In this document: positions 26,717 to 34,959 of the stretch, piece by piece
Layout: every line of letters begins with the position of its first letter
Numbering within the stretch: position 1 is the first letter of the stretch
DNA from: Kibdelosporangium sp. MJ126-NF4
GTDB taxonomy: Bacteria; Actinomycetota; Actinomycetes; Mycobacteriales; Pseudonocardiaceae
Direction of reading: 5' to 3'
Assembly (NCBI RefSeq): GCF_000826545.1
Contig: NZ_CDME01000008.1
Span: 1,223,707-1,287,706 of the forward strand
DNA length: 64,000 nucleotides
Made by a program: the position numbers and the translations under genes
The notes under the pieces: generated by a model
Told to the model about the DNA's origin: nothing
What the model saw: only the letters and a program-made list of their open reading frames with translations
Databases searched by the model: none

Positions 26717-27215
26717 TCCACAGGTCGACGTCGCGACACGGTATGAACGCCTGGTGGCGGATCTGGACGCGGCCGGAGCGCGGTATCGGCTGATCGACCA
26801 CGAGCCGGAGGGACGCACTGAACTGGTCAGCGCCCTGCGCGGGCATGATGTCGCGCTGGCAGCCAAATGCCTGGTCGTGATGGTCAAGGTCGGCAAGAAG
26901 CAGAGCCGGTACGTGCTGGCGGTGGTGCCCGGTGACGCGCGTGTGGACCTGCAGGCGATCCGGGCGCTTGTGGACGGGACCTATGTGGCCTTTGCGAGCA
27001 AGGACAAGGCCGAGGAGTTGGCTGGCAGCGTGAGCGGGACTGTGCTGCCGTTCAGCTACGACCCCCGTCTGGAACTTGTCGTGGACCCGGCGCTGCTCGG
27101 GAAGCCGGAGGTGTTCTTCAACGCCGCGCGGCTGGACCGTTCGATCGCGTTGGCCACCGACGACTACGCCCGGCTGGCCGCGCCTCGGATAGCGCCGATC
27201 ACCGCCACCCCCTGA
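26706..27215 (+). CDS. YbaK/ProX-type aminoacyl-tRNA deacylase
   Basis: A 169-residue YbaK/EbsC-like protein that should hydrolyse mischarged tRNA, of the Cys-tRNA(Pro)/prolyl editing group. Family signatures are AAKCLVVMV, KQSRYVLAVVPGDARVDL and SGTVLPFSYDPRLELVVDP. The start GTG 26706 lies within the last codons of the ArsR-type gene, so expression is coupled to the regulator. Why an editing enzyme is tied to an ArsR regulator is unclear. Confidence 0.85.
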   Translation: MTGDPQVDVATRYERLVADLDAAGARYRLIDHEPEGRTELVSALRGHDVALAAKCLVVMVKVGKKQSRYVLAVVPGDARVDLQAIRALVDGTYVAFASKDKAEELAGSVSGTVLPFSYDPRLELVVDPALLGKPEVFFNAARLDRSIALATDDYARLAAPRIAPITATP

Positions 27216-27370
27216 CTGCCCGCCCGTCACCAGCTTGGCCGGGCGTGACGTCCAAGCGCTCCTGCGGCCCGCGGAAACCCGACTGAGAAAAAAACTTCGT
27301 CGCCGCTGTCGACGTGAGTGTCCGTCGTTCGACGCGTTCGTGAGAGTGCCGATCACGAAGGAGACAAGAC

Positions 27371-27973
27371 ATGGGCAAGGTCACCACAGGCGTCACGACG
27401 ATGTCGCTCGACGGCTACATCGCCGGTCCCGGGGAAAGCGGCTTCGACCTGCTGTTCCAGTGGTACGGCAGCGGCGACGTCGAGGTCCCGACGGCCAGTC
27501 CTGACGTGCCGCCGTTCCGCGTCGGCGCGGCAAGTGCCGCGCTGGTCAAATCGGAGTGGGGGAACACCGGCGCGCTGGTCGTCGGCCGACACCTCTACGA
27601 CATGACCAACGCCTGGGGCGGGCGCCATCCGATGAACATCACCACGGTCGTGCTCACCCACCGCCGCCCGGACGACCGCCCGGAGGACGACGAGAACTTC
27701 GTCTTCGTCACCGACGGCATCGAAGCGGCGGTGGCCAAGGCCAAGGAATTGGCTGGAGACAAGGACGTTGCCGTCAACGGAGGCCAGATGGCCCGCCAAT
27801 GCCTGGAAGCGGGCCTGCTGGACGAGGTCGGCGTCGCGCTGGTGCCGGTCGTGCTGGGCGGGGGAACGCCACTGTTCGCCGACCTCGGCGCCACACCCGT
27901 GCAGTTCGAGGGGCCCGTCAAGGTGGTCGAGGACAACGGAGTCACACACCTGCGCTACCGCGTCAAGAAGTAG
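27371..27973 (+). CDS. Dihydrofolate reductase-like (RibD C-terminal) protein
   Basis: A 200-residue DHFR/RibD-type reductase fold: MGKVTTGVTTMSLDGYIAGP at the N-terminus, GALVVGRHLYD around residue 60, and DVAVNGGQMARQCLEAGLLD then LVPVVLGGGTPLF in the C-terminal half. The family binds NAD(P)H. Many actinomycete members are of unknown substrate and are probably neither essential DHFR nor RibD. GAAGGAG precedes the ATG. Confidence 0.88.
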   Translation: MGKVTTGVTTMSLDGYIAGPGESGFDLLFQWYGSGDVEVPTASPDVPPFRVGAASAALVKSEWGNTGALVVGRHLYDMTNAWGGRHPMNITTVVLTHRRPDDRPEDDENFVFVTDGIEAAVAKAKELAGDKDVAVNGGQMARQCLEAGLLDEVGVALVPVVLGGGTPLFADLGATPVQFEGPVKVVEDNGVTHLRYRVKK

Positions 27974-27992
27974 CCGCCGACGGCGGGTCGAG

Positions 27993-28340
27993 TCACGGCA
28001 GTTCGACGACGATCTTGCCGCGCACACCACCCTGCTCCAGCGCGCGGTGTGCGACGGCGATGTCGGCCAACGGGAACACCCGGTCGACCTGGGGCCGGAT
28101 CGCCCCAGACGTGAACAACCGCCCGAGTTCGGCGAGCAGCGGCGCGGTCGGATTGCCGCTGAAGGCACGGATCCAGCGGCGTCGCCGCGTCGCCTGTGCC
28201 GCGATGTAGGCCAGCGATCGGGCCGGATGGTCGAGGTCGAACGCGATCGTGACCATCCGCCCGTGCGGCGTGAGCAACCGGCGGAAGGTGGGCAGGTCGG
28301 TGCCGACTGTGTCCAGGATGACGTCGAACCGGCCGAGGTG
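27993..28340 (-). pseudogene. 3' fragment of an NADPH-dependent alcohol dehydrogenase (MDR)
   Basis: The frame gives the last third of a zinc-type or quinone-oxidoreductase-like MDR protein: GRFDVILDTVGTDLPTFRRL, LTPHGRMVTIAF and the C-terminal AVAHRALEQGGVRGKIVVEL. Homology begins abruptly near 28340 with no start codon, catalytic domain or Rossmann glycine motif upstream. The junction at about 28341 abuts a foreign 60-bp piece, so this is a truncated copy. Confidence 0.72.
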
Positions 28341-28406
28341 TCACCTTTCCGAGCTGGACAGCGACGTATCCGAGTGCGCAGACATGCTCGGCGCCGCTCT
28401 CTAGCC

Positions 28407-29561
28407 CTAAGGCAGGGTCACGTCGACGCGGAGCCCGCCGCTCTCACCAGGCTTCGCCGCGACACCACCCTGGTGCGCCGCGACAATGGACCGGACGATC
28501 GACAACCCGAGACCGGCGCCGTCACGGTGGTTGGTGCGCTCGGCGGCCAACCGTCGAAACGGTTCGAACAGAGAGGCGACGGCCTCAGCCGGGACAGCCT
28601 GGCCGGTGTTGTGCACGGAGAGCGCTGGTTGCGCGGCGACCACGATCTCGACCCACCCGCCGGGCTCGTTGTACTTGATCGCGTTGTGCAGCAGGTTGCT
28701 GACCATCCGCTCCAGCAACACCGGATCACCGTGCACGGTCCGTTCGATGATGCCTCGCCGCAACGTGACCTGGTGCTTCGCGGCCAGATCGTCGTACGCC
28801 TCCATCACTTCAGTGGTGAGCTGGTCGAGCCGGACCGGGACCTTCCCCGGCAGGCCGCGGTCGCTTTCCGCCAGCACCAGCAGCCCCTCGATCAGACGCT
28901 CGTTGCGTTCGTTGACCAGCAGCAGCTGCGCACCCAGCCGATTGACCTCCTCGTCGTCCCTGGTCACCATCGCGACCTCGACCAGGGTTCGCTGCACCGC
29001 CAACGGCGTGCGCAACTCGTGAGACGCGTTGCTGGCGAACCGCCGCTGTCCCTCGTAGCCGACGACCACGCGGTCGAGCATCTGGTCCACCGCACCGGCC
29101 AGGTCACGCAGTTCGTCGCGTGCTCCGCCCCGGCGGATTCGCTGACCGAGGTTCTGCGGCCCCAACTGGCGGACTGTGCCGACCATCGCCTGGATCGGGT
29201 GCAGGGAACGGGCCGCCGCGAACCGGAAAACCGCGACGATCAGTCCAATGAGGAGCACAAGGGCGATGGTCGCGACGATCAGGCTGGTGGAGTCGGCGTA
29301 CGTTCGGCAGTATTCCGAGAGGCACAAGCCGGTGTGGGTGTACACGACGTTGCCGATCCGCCCCGGCGTCAGCATGGACAAGCCGTAGCCGAAGGCGAAC
29401 ATCAACGCGCACGTCACCGTGACGCGCCCCCGCAGTGACAGCGGCCCGCGCGGCAACTTGACCGGAAACCGCCGCAGCGGCCGCGATGAGCCTTCGCTGA
29501 CTGCCGCCGAGTCACCCGGCGACCGGTGCTCAGGCGCGTCGACGTCATCCGGCTTCGTCAT
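28407..29561 (-). CDS. Sensor histidine kinase
   Basis: A 384-residue two-component sensor. Two membrane helices (near residues 48-66 and 95-118) flank a short outside loop with two cysteines (TGLCLSEYC). HAMP domain, then the phospho-acceptor His in ASNASHELRTPL, then the ATPase N box (NLLHNAIKYNEPGG) and G box (DGAGLGLSIVRS). Its ATG overlaps the stop codon of the response regulator gene as ATGA, so the pair is co-translated. Confidence 0.92.
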   Translation of the reverse strand: MTKPDDVDAPEHRSPGDSAAVSEGSSRPLRRFPVKLPRGPLSLRGRVTVTCALMFAFGYGLSMLTPGRIGNVVYTHTGLCLSEYCRTYADSTSLIVATIALVLLIGLIVAVFRFAAARSLHPIQAMVGTVRQLGPQNLGQRIRRGGARDELRDLAGAVDQMLDRVVVGYEGQRRFASNASHELRTPLAVQRTLVEVAMVTRDDEEVNRLGAQLLLVNERNERLIEGLLVLAESDRGLPGKVPVRLDQLTTEVMEAYDDLAAKHQVTLRRGIIERTVHGDPVLLERMVSNLLHNAIKYNEPGGWVEIVVAAQPALSVHNTGQAVPAEAVASLFEPFRRLAAERTNHRDGAGLGLSIVRSIVAAHQGGVAAKPGESGGLRVDVTLP

Positions 29562-30220
29562 GCGCCGAAACGATAGCCCGCGCCGGGGACGGTGTGGATC
29601 ACCGGTGGGTTGCCCAGCTTCCGCCGCAGATTCATCACGGTCACCCGGACCGAGTTCGTGAACGGGTCCGCGTTCTCGTCCCATGCCTTCTCCAGCAACT
29701 CCTCCGCGCTGACCACCGTGCCCTGTTCCGAACGCATGAGCACGTCCAGCACCGTGAACTCCTTGGGCGACAACGAGAGCGGCTGGCCGTCACGCTCCAC
29801 GTACCGTTTCGCCGGGTCCAGCCGCAGCCCTTCCCGGTCGCGCACCGGCGGCACCGCGCGATGTGCCCGCCGCGACAGCGCGTGCACTCTCGCGACCAGT
29901 TCGGCGAACGCGAACGGCTTCGTCATGTAGTCGTCGGCGCCGAGGCCGAGCCCGTCCACACGGTCCCGAATGGACGCGGCGGCGGTCAGCATGAGTACCC
30001 GTGTCTCGCCGTCCCCGGCGACAATCCGGCGGCAGACCTCGTCACCGTGCACTTTGGGTAAGTCTCGGTCGAGGACAACCACATCGTAGCGATGCACGGC
30101 GATCCGCTCCATCGCCGCGTCGCCGTCGTAGCAGACGTCGACGGCCATGTGCATGTGTCGAAGGCCCTCAGCGATGGCATCGGCGAGCATCTCCTCGTCC
30201 TCGGCCACAAGAACCCGCAT
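29558..30220 (-). CDS. OmpR-family response regulator
   Basis: A 220-residue regulator with receiver domain (VAEDEE acidic pocket, phospho-acceptor Asp51 in VVVLDRDLP, Lys in DYMTKPF) and a winged-helix DNA-binding domain ending NPPVIHTVPGAGYRFGA. It is the first gene of the operon with its kinase. The divergent neighbour is the first GT87-type gene, whose promoter it may control. Confidence 0.93.
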   Translation of the reverse strand: MRVLVAEDEEMLADAIAEGLRHMHMAVDVCYDGDAAMERIAVHRYDVVVLDRDLPKVHGDEVCRRIVAGDGETRVLMLTAAASIRDRVDGLGLGADDYMTKPFAFAELVARVHALSRRAHRAVPPVRDREGLRLDPAKRYVERDGQPLSLSPKEFTVLDVLMRSEQGTVVSAEELLEKAWDENADPFTNSVRVTVMNLRRKLGNPPVIHTVPGAGYRFGA

Positions 30221-30325
30221 GCTACCCCTTCCCCCGTACGCGCAGTCTGTACTGAGGGTGGCATAAATTCCAGATAAAGGTTGCTCTTATCACCCGGCTA
30301 TGGGCCTTTCCGTACACCTGTCACC

Positions 30326-31450
30326 ATGCGCGTTTCGTTGCTGGCCGGCATCATCGCGGCCGGAGTGTGGTGCGCGTTGATGGCACACACCTACCGCCTG
30401 GACCTTGAGGTATATCGTATAGGGGTTCAGGCGTGGCTGGATGGTGGTGACCTGTACGGGCGGCTTCCCGACACGTCCATCGGGCTTAATCTGCCGTTCA
30501 TCTACCCACCCGTCGCGGCGGCTTTGATGGTTCCGCTGACCGTCATTCCGTTCCCTGTTGCCACCATCATCCTGACGGCGCTGACCATTGTTCTTGTCTC
30601 CGTCACGCTGGCCATCACGCTGAAATCCGTGGGGCTGTCTCCGCGTTGGGTGGCGCTGCTGCCTGCGGCGATCCTGCTTGAACCGGTCCGGACCACGATG
30701 GCCTACGGCCAGATCAACGTGATCCTGATGGCGCTGGTGGTCGCGGACTGTCTGATTGAGAATCCTCGCTGGCGGCGCGGAGTTCTCGTGGGTATTGCCG
30801 CGGCGATCAAGCTGACTCCGTTGGCGTTTCTCCTGTTCTTCCTCATTCGACGGGACCGGCGCGCGGCAGTGACGACCATCACTTCTTTCCTGGGCGCGAC
30901 GGCTGTCGGATTTGTCGTTTCCTGGAGTTCGTCGGTGACCTTCTGGACCGATGCGATTTTTCACACCGAGGACAAAGTCGGCGTCGGGTACATAGCGAAC
31001 CAGTCCATCCTCGGTGTCCTGCTCCGCCTGGACGTCGGCAAGGCGTTGTGGCTGGTCCTGGTGGCGGTGGTGCTCGCAGCGGCTGTGTGGGCGATGAGAA
31101 CCGCAACCGCTCCCATGGCCTTCGGCATCACTGCGCTGGCGATGCTGTTGGTGTCGCCGATTTCCTGGTCGCACCATTGGGTGTGGTGTGTGCCAGTGCT
31201 GGTGATTTTCGCCGCACAGGGCCAGAAAGTCCTCGCGGCGGTCGGCGCGGTCCTCTTCGCGGTCGGGCCGCACTGGTGGTTCGAGCAGGTCACCACCCCG
31301 ACCCTCGCGCAGCAGGTCATCGTCGACCTGTACTTCCTCTTCGCCGTTGCCGCGGTCGCTGTGCTTGCCTACCAGGCAAAGCGTGGGCGTACGGTGGATA
31401 GCCTCGAGCCAACCCCGGCTGGTCAGCTCACCGTCGTTCAGGGGGCGTGA
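30326..31450 (+). CDS. GT87-type polyprenol-linked glycosyltransferase, copy 1
   Basis: A 374-residue multi-pass membrane protein of the GT87/DUF2029 (PimE-like) group: about ten hydrophobic helices, an outside loop after helix 1 with DLEVYRIGVQAWLDGGDLYG (the Asp is the likely catalytic base) and FIYPPVAAALM. Such enzymes move mannose or arabinose from polyprenyl-phosphate to envelope glycans. The ATG at 30326 is chosen because the copy 2 gene conserves both it and the upstream TTTCCGTACAC. Tandem paralogue downstream. Confidence 0.87.
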   Translation: MRVSLLAGIIAAGVWCALMAHTYRLDLEVYRIGVQAWLDGGDLYGRLPDTSIGLNLPFIYPPVAAALMVPLTVIPFPVATIILTALTIVLVSVTLAITLKSVGLSPRWVALLPAAILLEPVRTTMAYGQINVILMALVVADCLIENPRWRRGVLVGIAAAIKLTPLAFLLFFLIRRDRRAAVTTITSFLGATAVGFVVSWSSSVTFWTDAIFHTEDKVGVGYIANQSILGVLLRLDVGKALWLVLVAVVLAAAVWAMRTATAPMAFGITALAMLLVSPISWSHHWVWCVPVLVIFAAQGQKVLAAVGAVLFAVGPHWWFEQVTTPTLAQQVIVDLYFLFAVAAVAVLAYQAKRGRTVDSLEPTPAGQLTVVQGA

Positions 31451-31473
31451 AAGCTTTTCCGTACACTGCGCCC

Positions 31474-32598
31474 ATGCGCGTTTCGTTGCTGGTCGGCATC
31501 ATCGCGGGCGTGGTGTGGTGCGTGTGGACACGGCATACGTACGGGCAGGACCTGGAGGTATACCGGCTGGGCGTCCAGGCGTGGCTCGGCGGTGGCGACC
31601 TGTACGGACGGCTTCCCGACACGTCGATGGGGATCAGCCTGCCGTTCATCTATCCGCCGGTTTCGGTGGCTTTGATGCTCCCACTGACGTTTGTCCCGCT
31701 TTCTGTTGCCACCATCATCCTGACGACGCTGACCATTGTTCTCGTCTCGGTCACGCTGGCCGTCACCCTGAAGGCAGTCGGCTGGTCGCCTCGCTGGTTG
31801 GCCGTGCTACCAGTGGCGATCCTGCTCGAACCCGTCTGGAAGACGGTGAACTACGGCCAGATCAACGTGATCCTGATGGCGCTGGTGGTCGCGGACTGTC
31901 TGGTTGAGAATCCTCGCTGGCGGCGCGGAGTTCTCGTGGGTATTGCCGCGGCGATCAAGCTGACTCCGTTGGCGTTTCTCCTGTTCTTCCTCATCCGGCG
32001 TGACCGTCGGGCGGCGCTGACGACCGTCATCTCCTTCCTGGGCGCGACGGCTGTCGGCTTCGCCCTGACCTGGAGTTCGTCGGTGACCTTCTGGACCGAC
32101 GCGATTTTCCACACCGACGAGAAAGTCGCAGTCGGTTTCGTCGCGAACCAGTCGACTCTCGGTGTCCTGCTCCGGCTGGATATCGGCAACGGTGTGTGGC
32201 TGGCGCTCGTGGCGGTGCTCCTCGCGCTGGCTGTGTGGGCGATGAGAACTGCAACCGCTCCCATAGCCTTCAGCGTCACAGCGCTCGCGATGCTGTTGGT
32301 GTCGCCGATTTCCTGGTCGCACCACTGGGTGTGGTGCGTCCCCATCCTGGTGATTTTCGCCGCGCAGGGCCACCGGATCCTGGCGGCCGTCGGAACGATT
32401 CTTTTCCTGCTCGGACCGCAACGGTGGTTCGAGCTGACCTCGCAGCCGACGATCCTCCAGCAGGCCCTGATCGACTCGTACTTCCTCTTCGCCGTGGTGG
32501 CGATCGTGGTGCTCGCCTGCGGGACGAAACGGTGGCACGCCCTGGATCGCCCGCCGCGCGCGGCGGATCAGCGTCTCACGGCTGTTCCAGGAACCTGA
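31474..32598 (+). CDS. GT87-type polyprenol-linked glycosyltransferase, copy 2
   Basis: A 374-residue paralogue of copy 1 with the same start (MRVSLLVGIIAGVVW), loop (DLEVYRLGVQAWLGGGDLYG) and helices. Long nucleotide stretches are almost identical, for example 30745-30845 against 31885-31985. A GTG at 31447 overlapping the copy 1 stop (GTGA) is an alternative start, but ATG 31474 matches copy 1. The last 23 bp overlap the convergent hydrolase gene. Confidence 0.87.
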   Translation: MRVSLLVGIIAGVVWCVWTRHTYGQDLEVYRLGVQAWLGGGDLYGRLPDTSMGISLPFIYPPVSVALMLPLTFVPLSVATIILTTLTIVLVSVTLAVTLKAVGWSPRWLAVLPVAILLEPVWKTVNYGQINVILMALVVADCLVENPRWRRGVLVGIAAAIKLTPLAFLLFFLIRRDRRAALTTVISFLGATAVGFALTWSSSVTFWTDAIFHTDEKVAVGFVANQSTLGVLLRLDIGNGVWLALVAVLLALAVWAMRTATAPIAFSVTALAMLLVSPISWSHHWVWCVPILVIFAAQGHRILAAVGTILFLLGPQRWFELTSQPTILQQALIDSYFLFAVVAIVVLACGTKRWHALDRPPRAADQRLTAVPGT

Positions 32599-33409
32599 CG
32601 ATCAACGGCGAGATCTCGTCGAGGTCCTCCTCCAGCGCGAAGTGCCCGGTGTCGAACAGGTGGACCTCGGCGTCCGGCACGTCGTCGCGGTACCGCTCAG
32701 CGCCCGCGGCCAGGAAGAACGGGTCGTTGCGGCCCCAGAGCACCAGTGTCCGCGGCTGGTGGTCACGCAGCCAGGCCTGCCACCGCGGGTAGAGCTCGAC
32801 GTTCGAGTGGTAGTCGAACGCGAGGTCGACCTGGATCTTCGCGCGCCCCGGCCGGTCGAGGAAGTACTGGTCGAGCACCCAGCCGTCGGGGGCGATCGGG
32901 CCACGCGCGCCGGTCTCGTACTGGCTGCGGGTGAACTGCTCGGTCAACATGCCGCGCAGCTGCGCCTCGTCGCGACTCCCGATGAACTCCCTGGCCAGCT
33001 CGCCGAGGCCGTCCTCGTAGGCGTTGCCGTTCTGCACGATCAGCCCGGTGATCCACTCCGGGTGCCTGGTCGCCAGCCGGAAGCCGACCGGAGCGCCGTA
33101 GTCGAAGACGTACAGGGCGAACCGGGACAGCCCGATGGCCTGGACGAACTTCTCGACGACGTCGGCGAGGAAGTCGAACGTGTAGTGGGCCTCGGGCGCA
33201 TCGCTGTGGCCGAAGCCGGGGTAGTCGGGGGCGACGATGTGGAACCGGTCCTTCAACGCGTCGATCAGGCCCCTGAACTGGTGTGACGCCGACGGGAACC
33301 CGTGCAACAGCAGCAGCGTCGGTGCGTCTTTCGGACCGGCTTCCCGGTAGAACACGCGCGTGCCGTCGACCTGCACGGTCTTGTGTTCGGTCTGGTGTTT
33401 GACCGTCAT
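32576..33409 (-). CDS. Alpha/beta hydrolase (haloalkane-dehalogenase/epoxide-hydrolase-like)
   Basis: A 277-residue hydrolase. It has LLLLHGFPSASHQFRGL as oxyanion loop and APDYPGFGHSD. The nucleophile region VFDYGAPVGFRLA carries aspartate, as in haloalkane dehalogenases and epoxide hydrolases. LVLWGRNDPFF supplies the acid and DTGHFALEE the histidine. The substrate is unknown. Divergent from a CGNR regulator across 69 bp with a palindromic operator. Confidence 0.88.
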   Translation of the reverse strand: MTVKHQTEHKTVQVDGTRVFYREAGPKDAPTLLLLHGFPSASHQFRGLIDALKDRFHIVAPDYPGFGHSDAPEAHYTFDFLADVVEKFVQAIGLSRFALYVFDYGAPVGFRLATRHPEWITGLIVQNGNAYEDGLGELAREFIGSRDEAQLRGMLTEQFTRSQYETGARGPIAPDGWVLDQYFLDRPGRAKIQVDLAFDYHSNVELYPRWQAWLRDHQPRTLVLWGRNDPFFLAAGAERYRDDVPDAEVHLFDTGHFALEEDLDEISPLIVRFLEQP

Positions 33410-33436
33410 CTCACATGCCTCCTTGGCTCAAGTTCA

Positions 33437-33475
33437 CATTAGCCTAATGCGTGAAGGAGGTGATGTAGCATTAGT
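33437..33475. promoter_or_regulatory. Palindromic operator between hydrolase and CGNR gene
   Basis: CATTAG-C-CTAATG (33437-33449) is a perfect dyad, and a further half-site GCATTAG lies at 33469-33475 just before the CGNR start. The spacing places both between the divergent starts, so one regulator could control both genes, most simply the CGNR protein itself. Confidence 0.6.
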
Positions 33476-33478
33476 CAT

Positions 33479-34009
33479 ATGGACATGGTGGTGGGCGAGC
33501 AGCTGGCGATCGACCTGATCAACACGCGCACGTCCGAAGGTGACCTGACAGCGACCGCGGACTCGTTCGCCCGCTGGCTCAAGGCCGAAGATGGTCGCCT
33601 GACCAGGCCCGACGCCCCGGATCTGGACGCCATCCGACAGTTGCGAACGCACGTGGCCGCCGCCGTGGCACAGGCCCGCCAAGGCCTGGAGCCGCCCGCC
33701 GACGCGGTGGACGCGCTCAACTCGGCCCTCCGCTCGGCGCCCGCGTACCGCTCGCTCGCCTGGGACGGCCACGCCATGACGACCGCCGTGCACCGCACTG
33801 GCGACGAGAACGCCCAACTGCTCGCCGAACTGGCCGAAGCCGCGGCGGAGTTGCTCACCAGTCCGTCGGTGACCGAGATCCGCTCATGCGAAGGCCCGGA
33901 CTGTCTCCTGATCTTCCTGCCCGCCCACCCGCGCCGCCGCTGGTGCTCACCGAGCCTGTGCGGCAACCGCGTCCGCGTCTCCCGCTACTACCAGCGGCAC
34001 AAGTCCTAG
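33479..34009 (+). CDS. CGNR zinc-finger transcriptional regulator
   Basis: A 176-residue protein with the ABATE-like N-terminal ligand domain (EQLAIDLINTRTSEGDL onward) and a C-terminal CGNR zinc finger: CEGPDC then RRRWCSPSLCGNRVRVSRYY. Four cysteines bind zinc and the basic end binds DNA. It is divergent from an alpha/beta hydrolase whose substrate may be its signal. AAGGAGG lies about 30 bases upstream; the start codon used is ATG 33479. Confidence 0.9.
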   Translation: MDMVVGEQLAIDLINTRTSEGDLTATADSFARWLKAEDGRLTRPDAPDLDAIRQLRTHVAAAVAQARQGLEPPADAVDALNSALRSAPAYRSLAWDGHAMTTAVHRTGDENAQLLAELAEAAAELLTSPSVTEIRSCEGPDCLLIFLPAHPRRRWCSPSLCGNRVRVSRYYQRHKS

Positions 34010-34195
34010 CTGTCGAGGTTCACGGGACTGAAAGCCGCAGCCGATGCGCCCGGACGACGCACCGCGCCCGGGCTGGTCGGACCGAATTGCCCAGTAACCC
34101 TTACGGCGCACCGCCGCGGAAGTCAGAGTGAGGGCCAACTGACTGACTGGGGAGATCGACCGCTACCAGACTCGGGCTCTGTAGAACCCGGCAGT

Positions 34196-34230
34196 GAACC
34201 CTCGCCCCACGCGGGGCGGGGCGAGGGTTC
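34196..34230. terminator. Bidirectional terminator hairpin
   Basis: GAACCCTCGCCCC (34196-34208) pairs perfectly with GGGGCGAGGGTTC (34218-34230), a 13-bp stem with a 9-nt loop. It lies between the convergent CGNR gene and the VOC gene, and overlaps the stop codon of the latter. It would end the long minus-strand transcript of the encapsulin/MEP block. Confidence 0.8.
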
Positions 34231-34600
34231 AGCTTCGTTCGGCCACGCTGCGCTCGACGCAGAACTCGTTGCCCTCCGGGTCGTGCATGACCACCCAGCC
34301 GGTGCCGTCCGGGTTGCGGTGATCGTCATGGATCGTCGCGCCGATCGTGACCAGGCGGGTGACCTCCTCGTCGCGCGTGCTGTCCGGCCGCAGGCAGATG
34401 TGCATCCGGTTCTTGATCGACTTTGATTCCGGGACCTGCTGGAAGAACATGTTCATGCCACCGCCGAGGTCGATCGCCACCTCGGGGTCTCCCGGCTTGT
34501 CGTCATCGCCGAGCGGCTTGCCGTACACCTTGCTCCAGAACTGGGCGAGGCCGTACGCGTCCAGCGCGTCCAGTGCGACGTTGTGGATAGACGAAACCAT
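34229..34600 (-). CDS. VOC-family (glyoxalase-like) protein
   Basis: A 123-residue protein starting at ATG 34600 (MVSSIHNVALDALDAYGLAQ) with VOC features: AQFWSKVYGKPLGDD, MHICLRP and the C-terminal WVVMHDPEGNEFCVE. It is last in the minus-strand series that begins with the encapsulin genes, 40 bp after the MazG-like gene. A role in isoprenoid metabolism is not implied by its family. Confidence 0.86.
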   Translation of the reverse strand: MVSSIHNVALDALDAYGLAQFWSKVYGKPLGDDDKPGDPEVAIDLGGGMNMFFQQVPESKSIKNRMHICLRPDSTRDEEVTRLVTIGATIHDDHRNPDGTGWVVMHDPEGNEFCVERSVAERS

Positions 34601-34640
34601 TCGACCATCCAAGTCCAGCCGGGCGGACCCGGCAAACGGA

Positions 34641-34949
34641 TTACCAGCCGGGCAGGTCGTCGACCGGTTTCGTGTTCGCCTCGTGCCGCGCGATCGTGCC
34701 GTCCAGTGCCGTCGCCAGGTCGACACCGGTCTGGTCGGCCAGGTTGATCACGGTGAACGCCAGGTCGGCCAAGCGCTGCTCCCAGCCTTCGGTCGGGCGG
34801 AACGGGCGGCGCCCGTTCGCCGTGGCGGCAAGCACTTCGTCGGACAAGCGGCCCATTTCCGACAACAGCGTGAGGGTCAGGGACGGCGCGTTCGCGTGCA
34901 GGCCGAGTTTGTCAGCGGCCTGGGCAACCTTCTGCTGTACTTCTCGCAC
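34641..34949 (-). CDS. MazG-like nucleotide pyrophosphohydrolase
   Basis: A 102-residue all-alpha protein of the MazG/iMazG group: LTLLSEMGRLSDEVL and WEQRLADLAFTVINLADQTG carry the acidic helix pairs that bind magnesium, although the first EExxE is reduced to SEMGRLSDE. It starts at GTG 34949, 10 bp after the ispG stop, and is probably co-transcribed. Hydrolysis of a nucleoside triphosphate is likely but not certain. Confidence 0.75.
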   Translation of the reverse strand: MREVQQKVAQAADKLGLHANAPSLTLTLLSEMGRLSDEVLAATANGRRPFRPTEGWEQRLADLAFTVINLADQTGVDLATALDGTIARHEANTKPVDDLPGW

Positions 34950-34959
34950 GGGCTAGACA

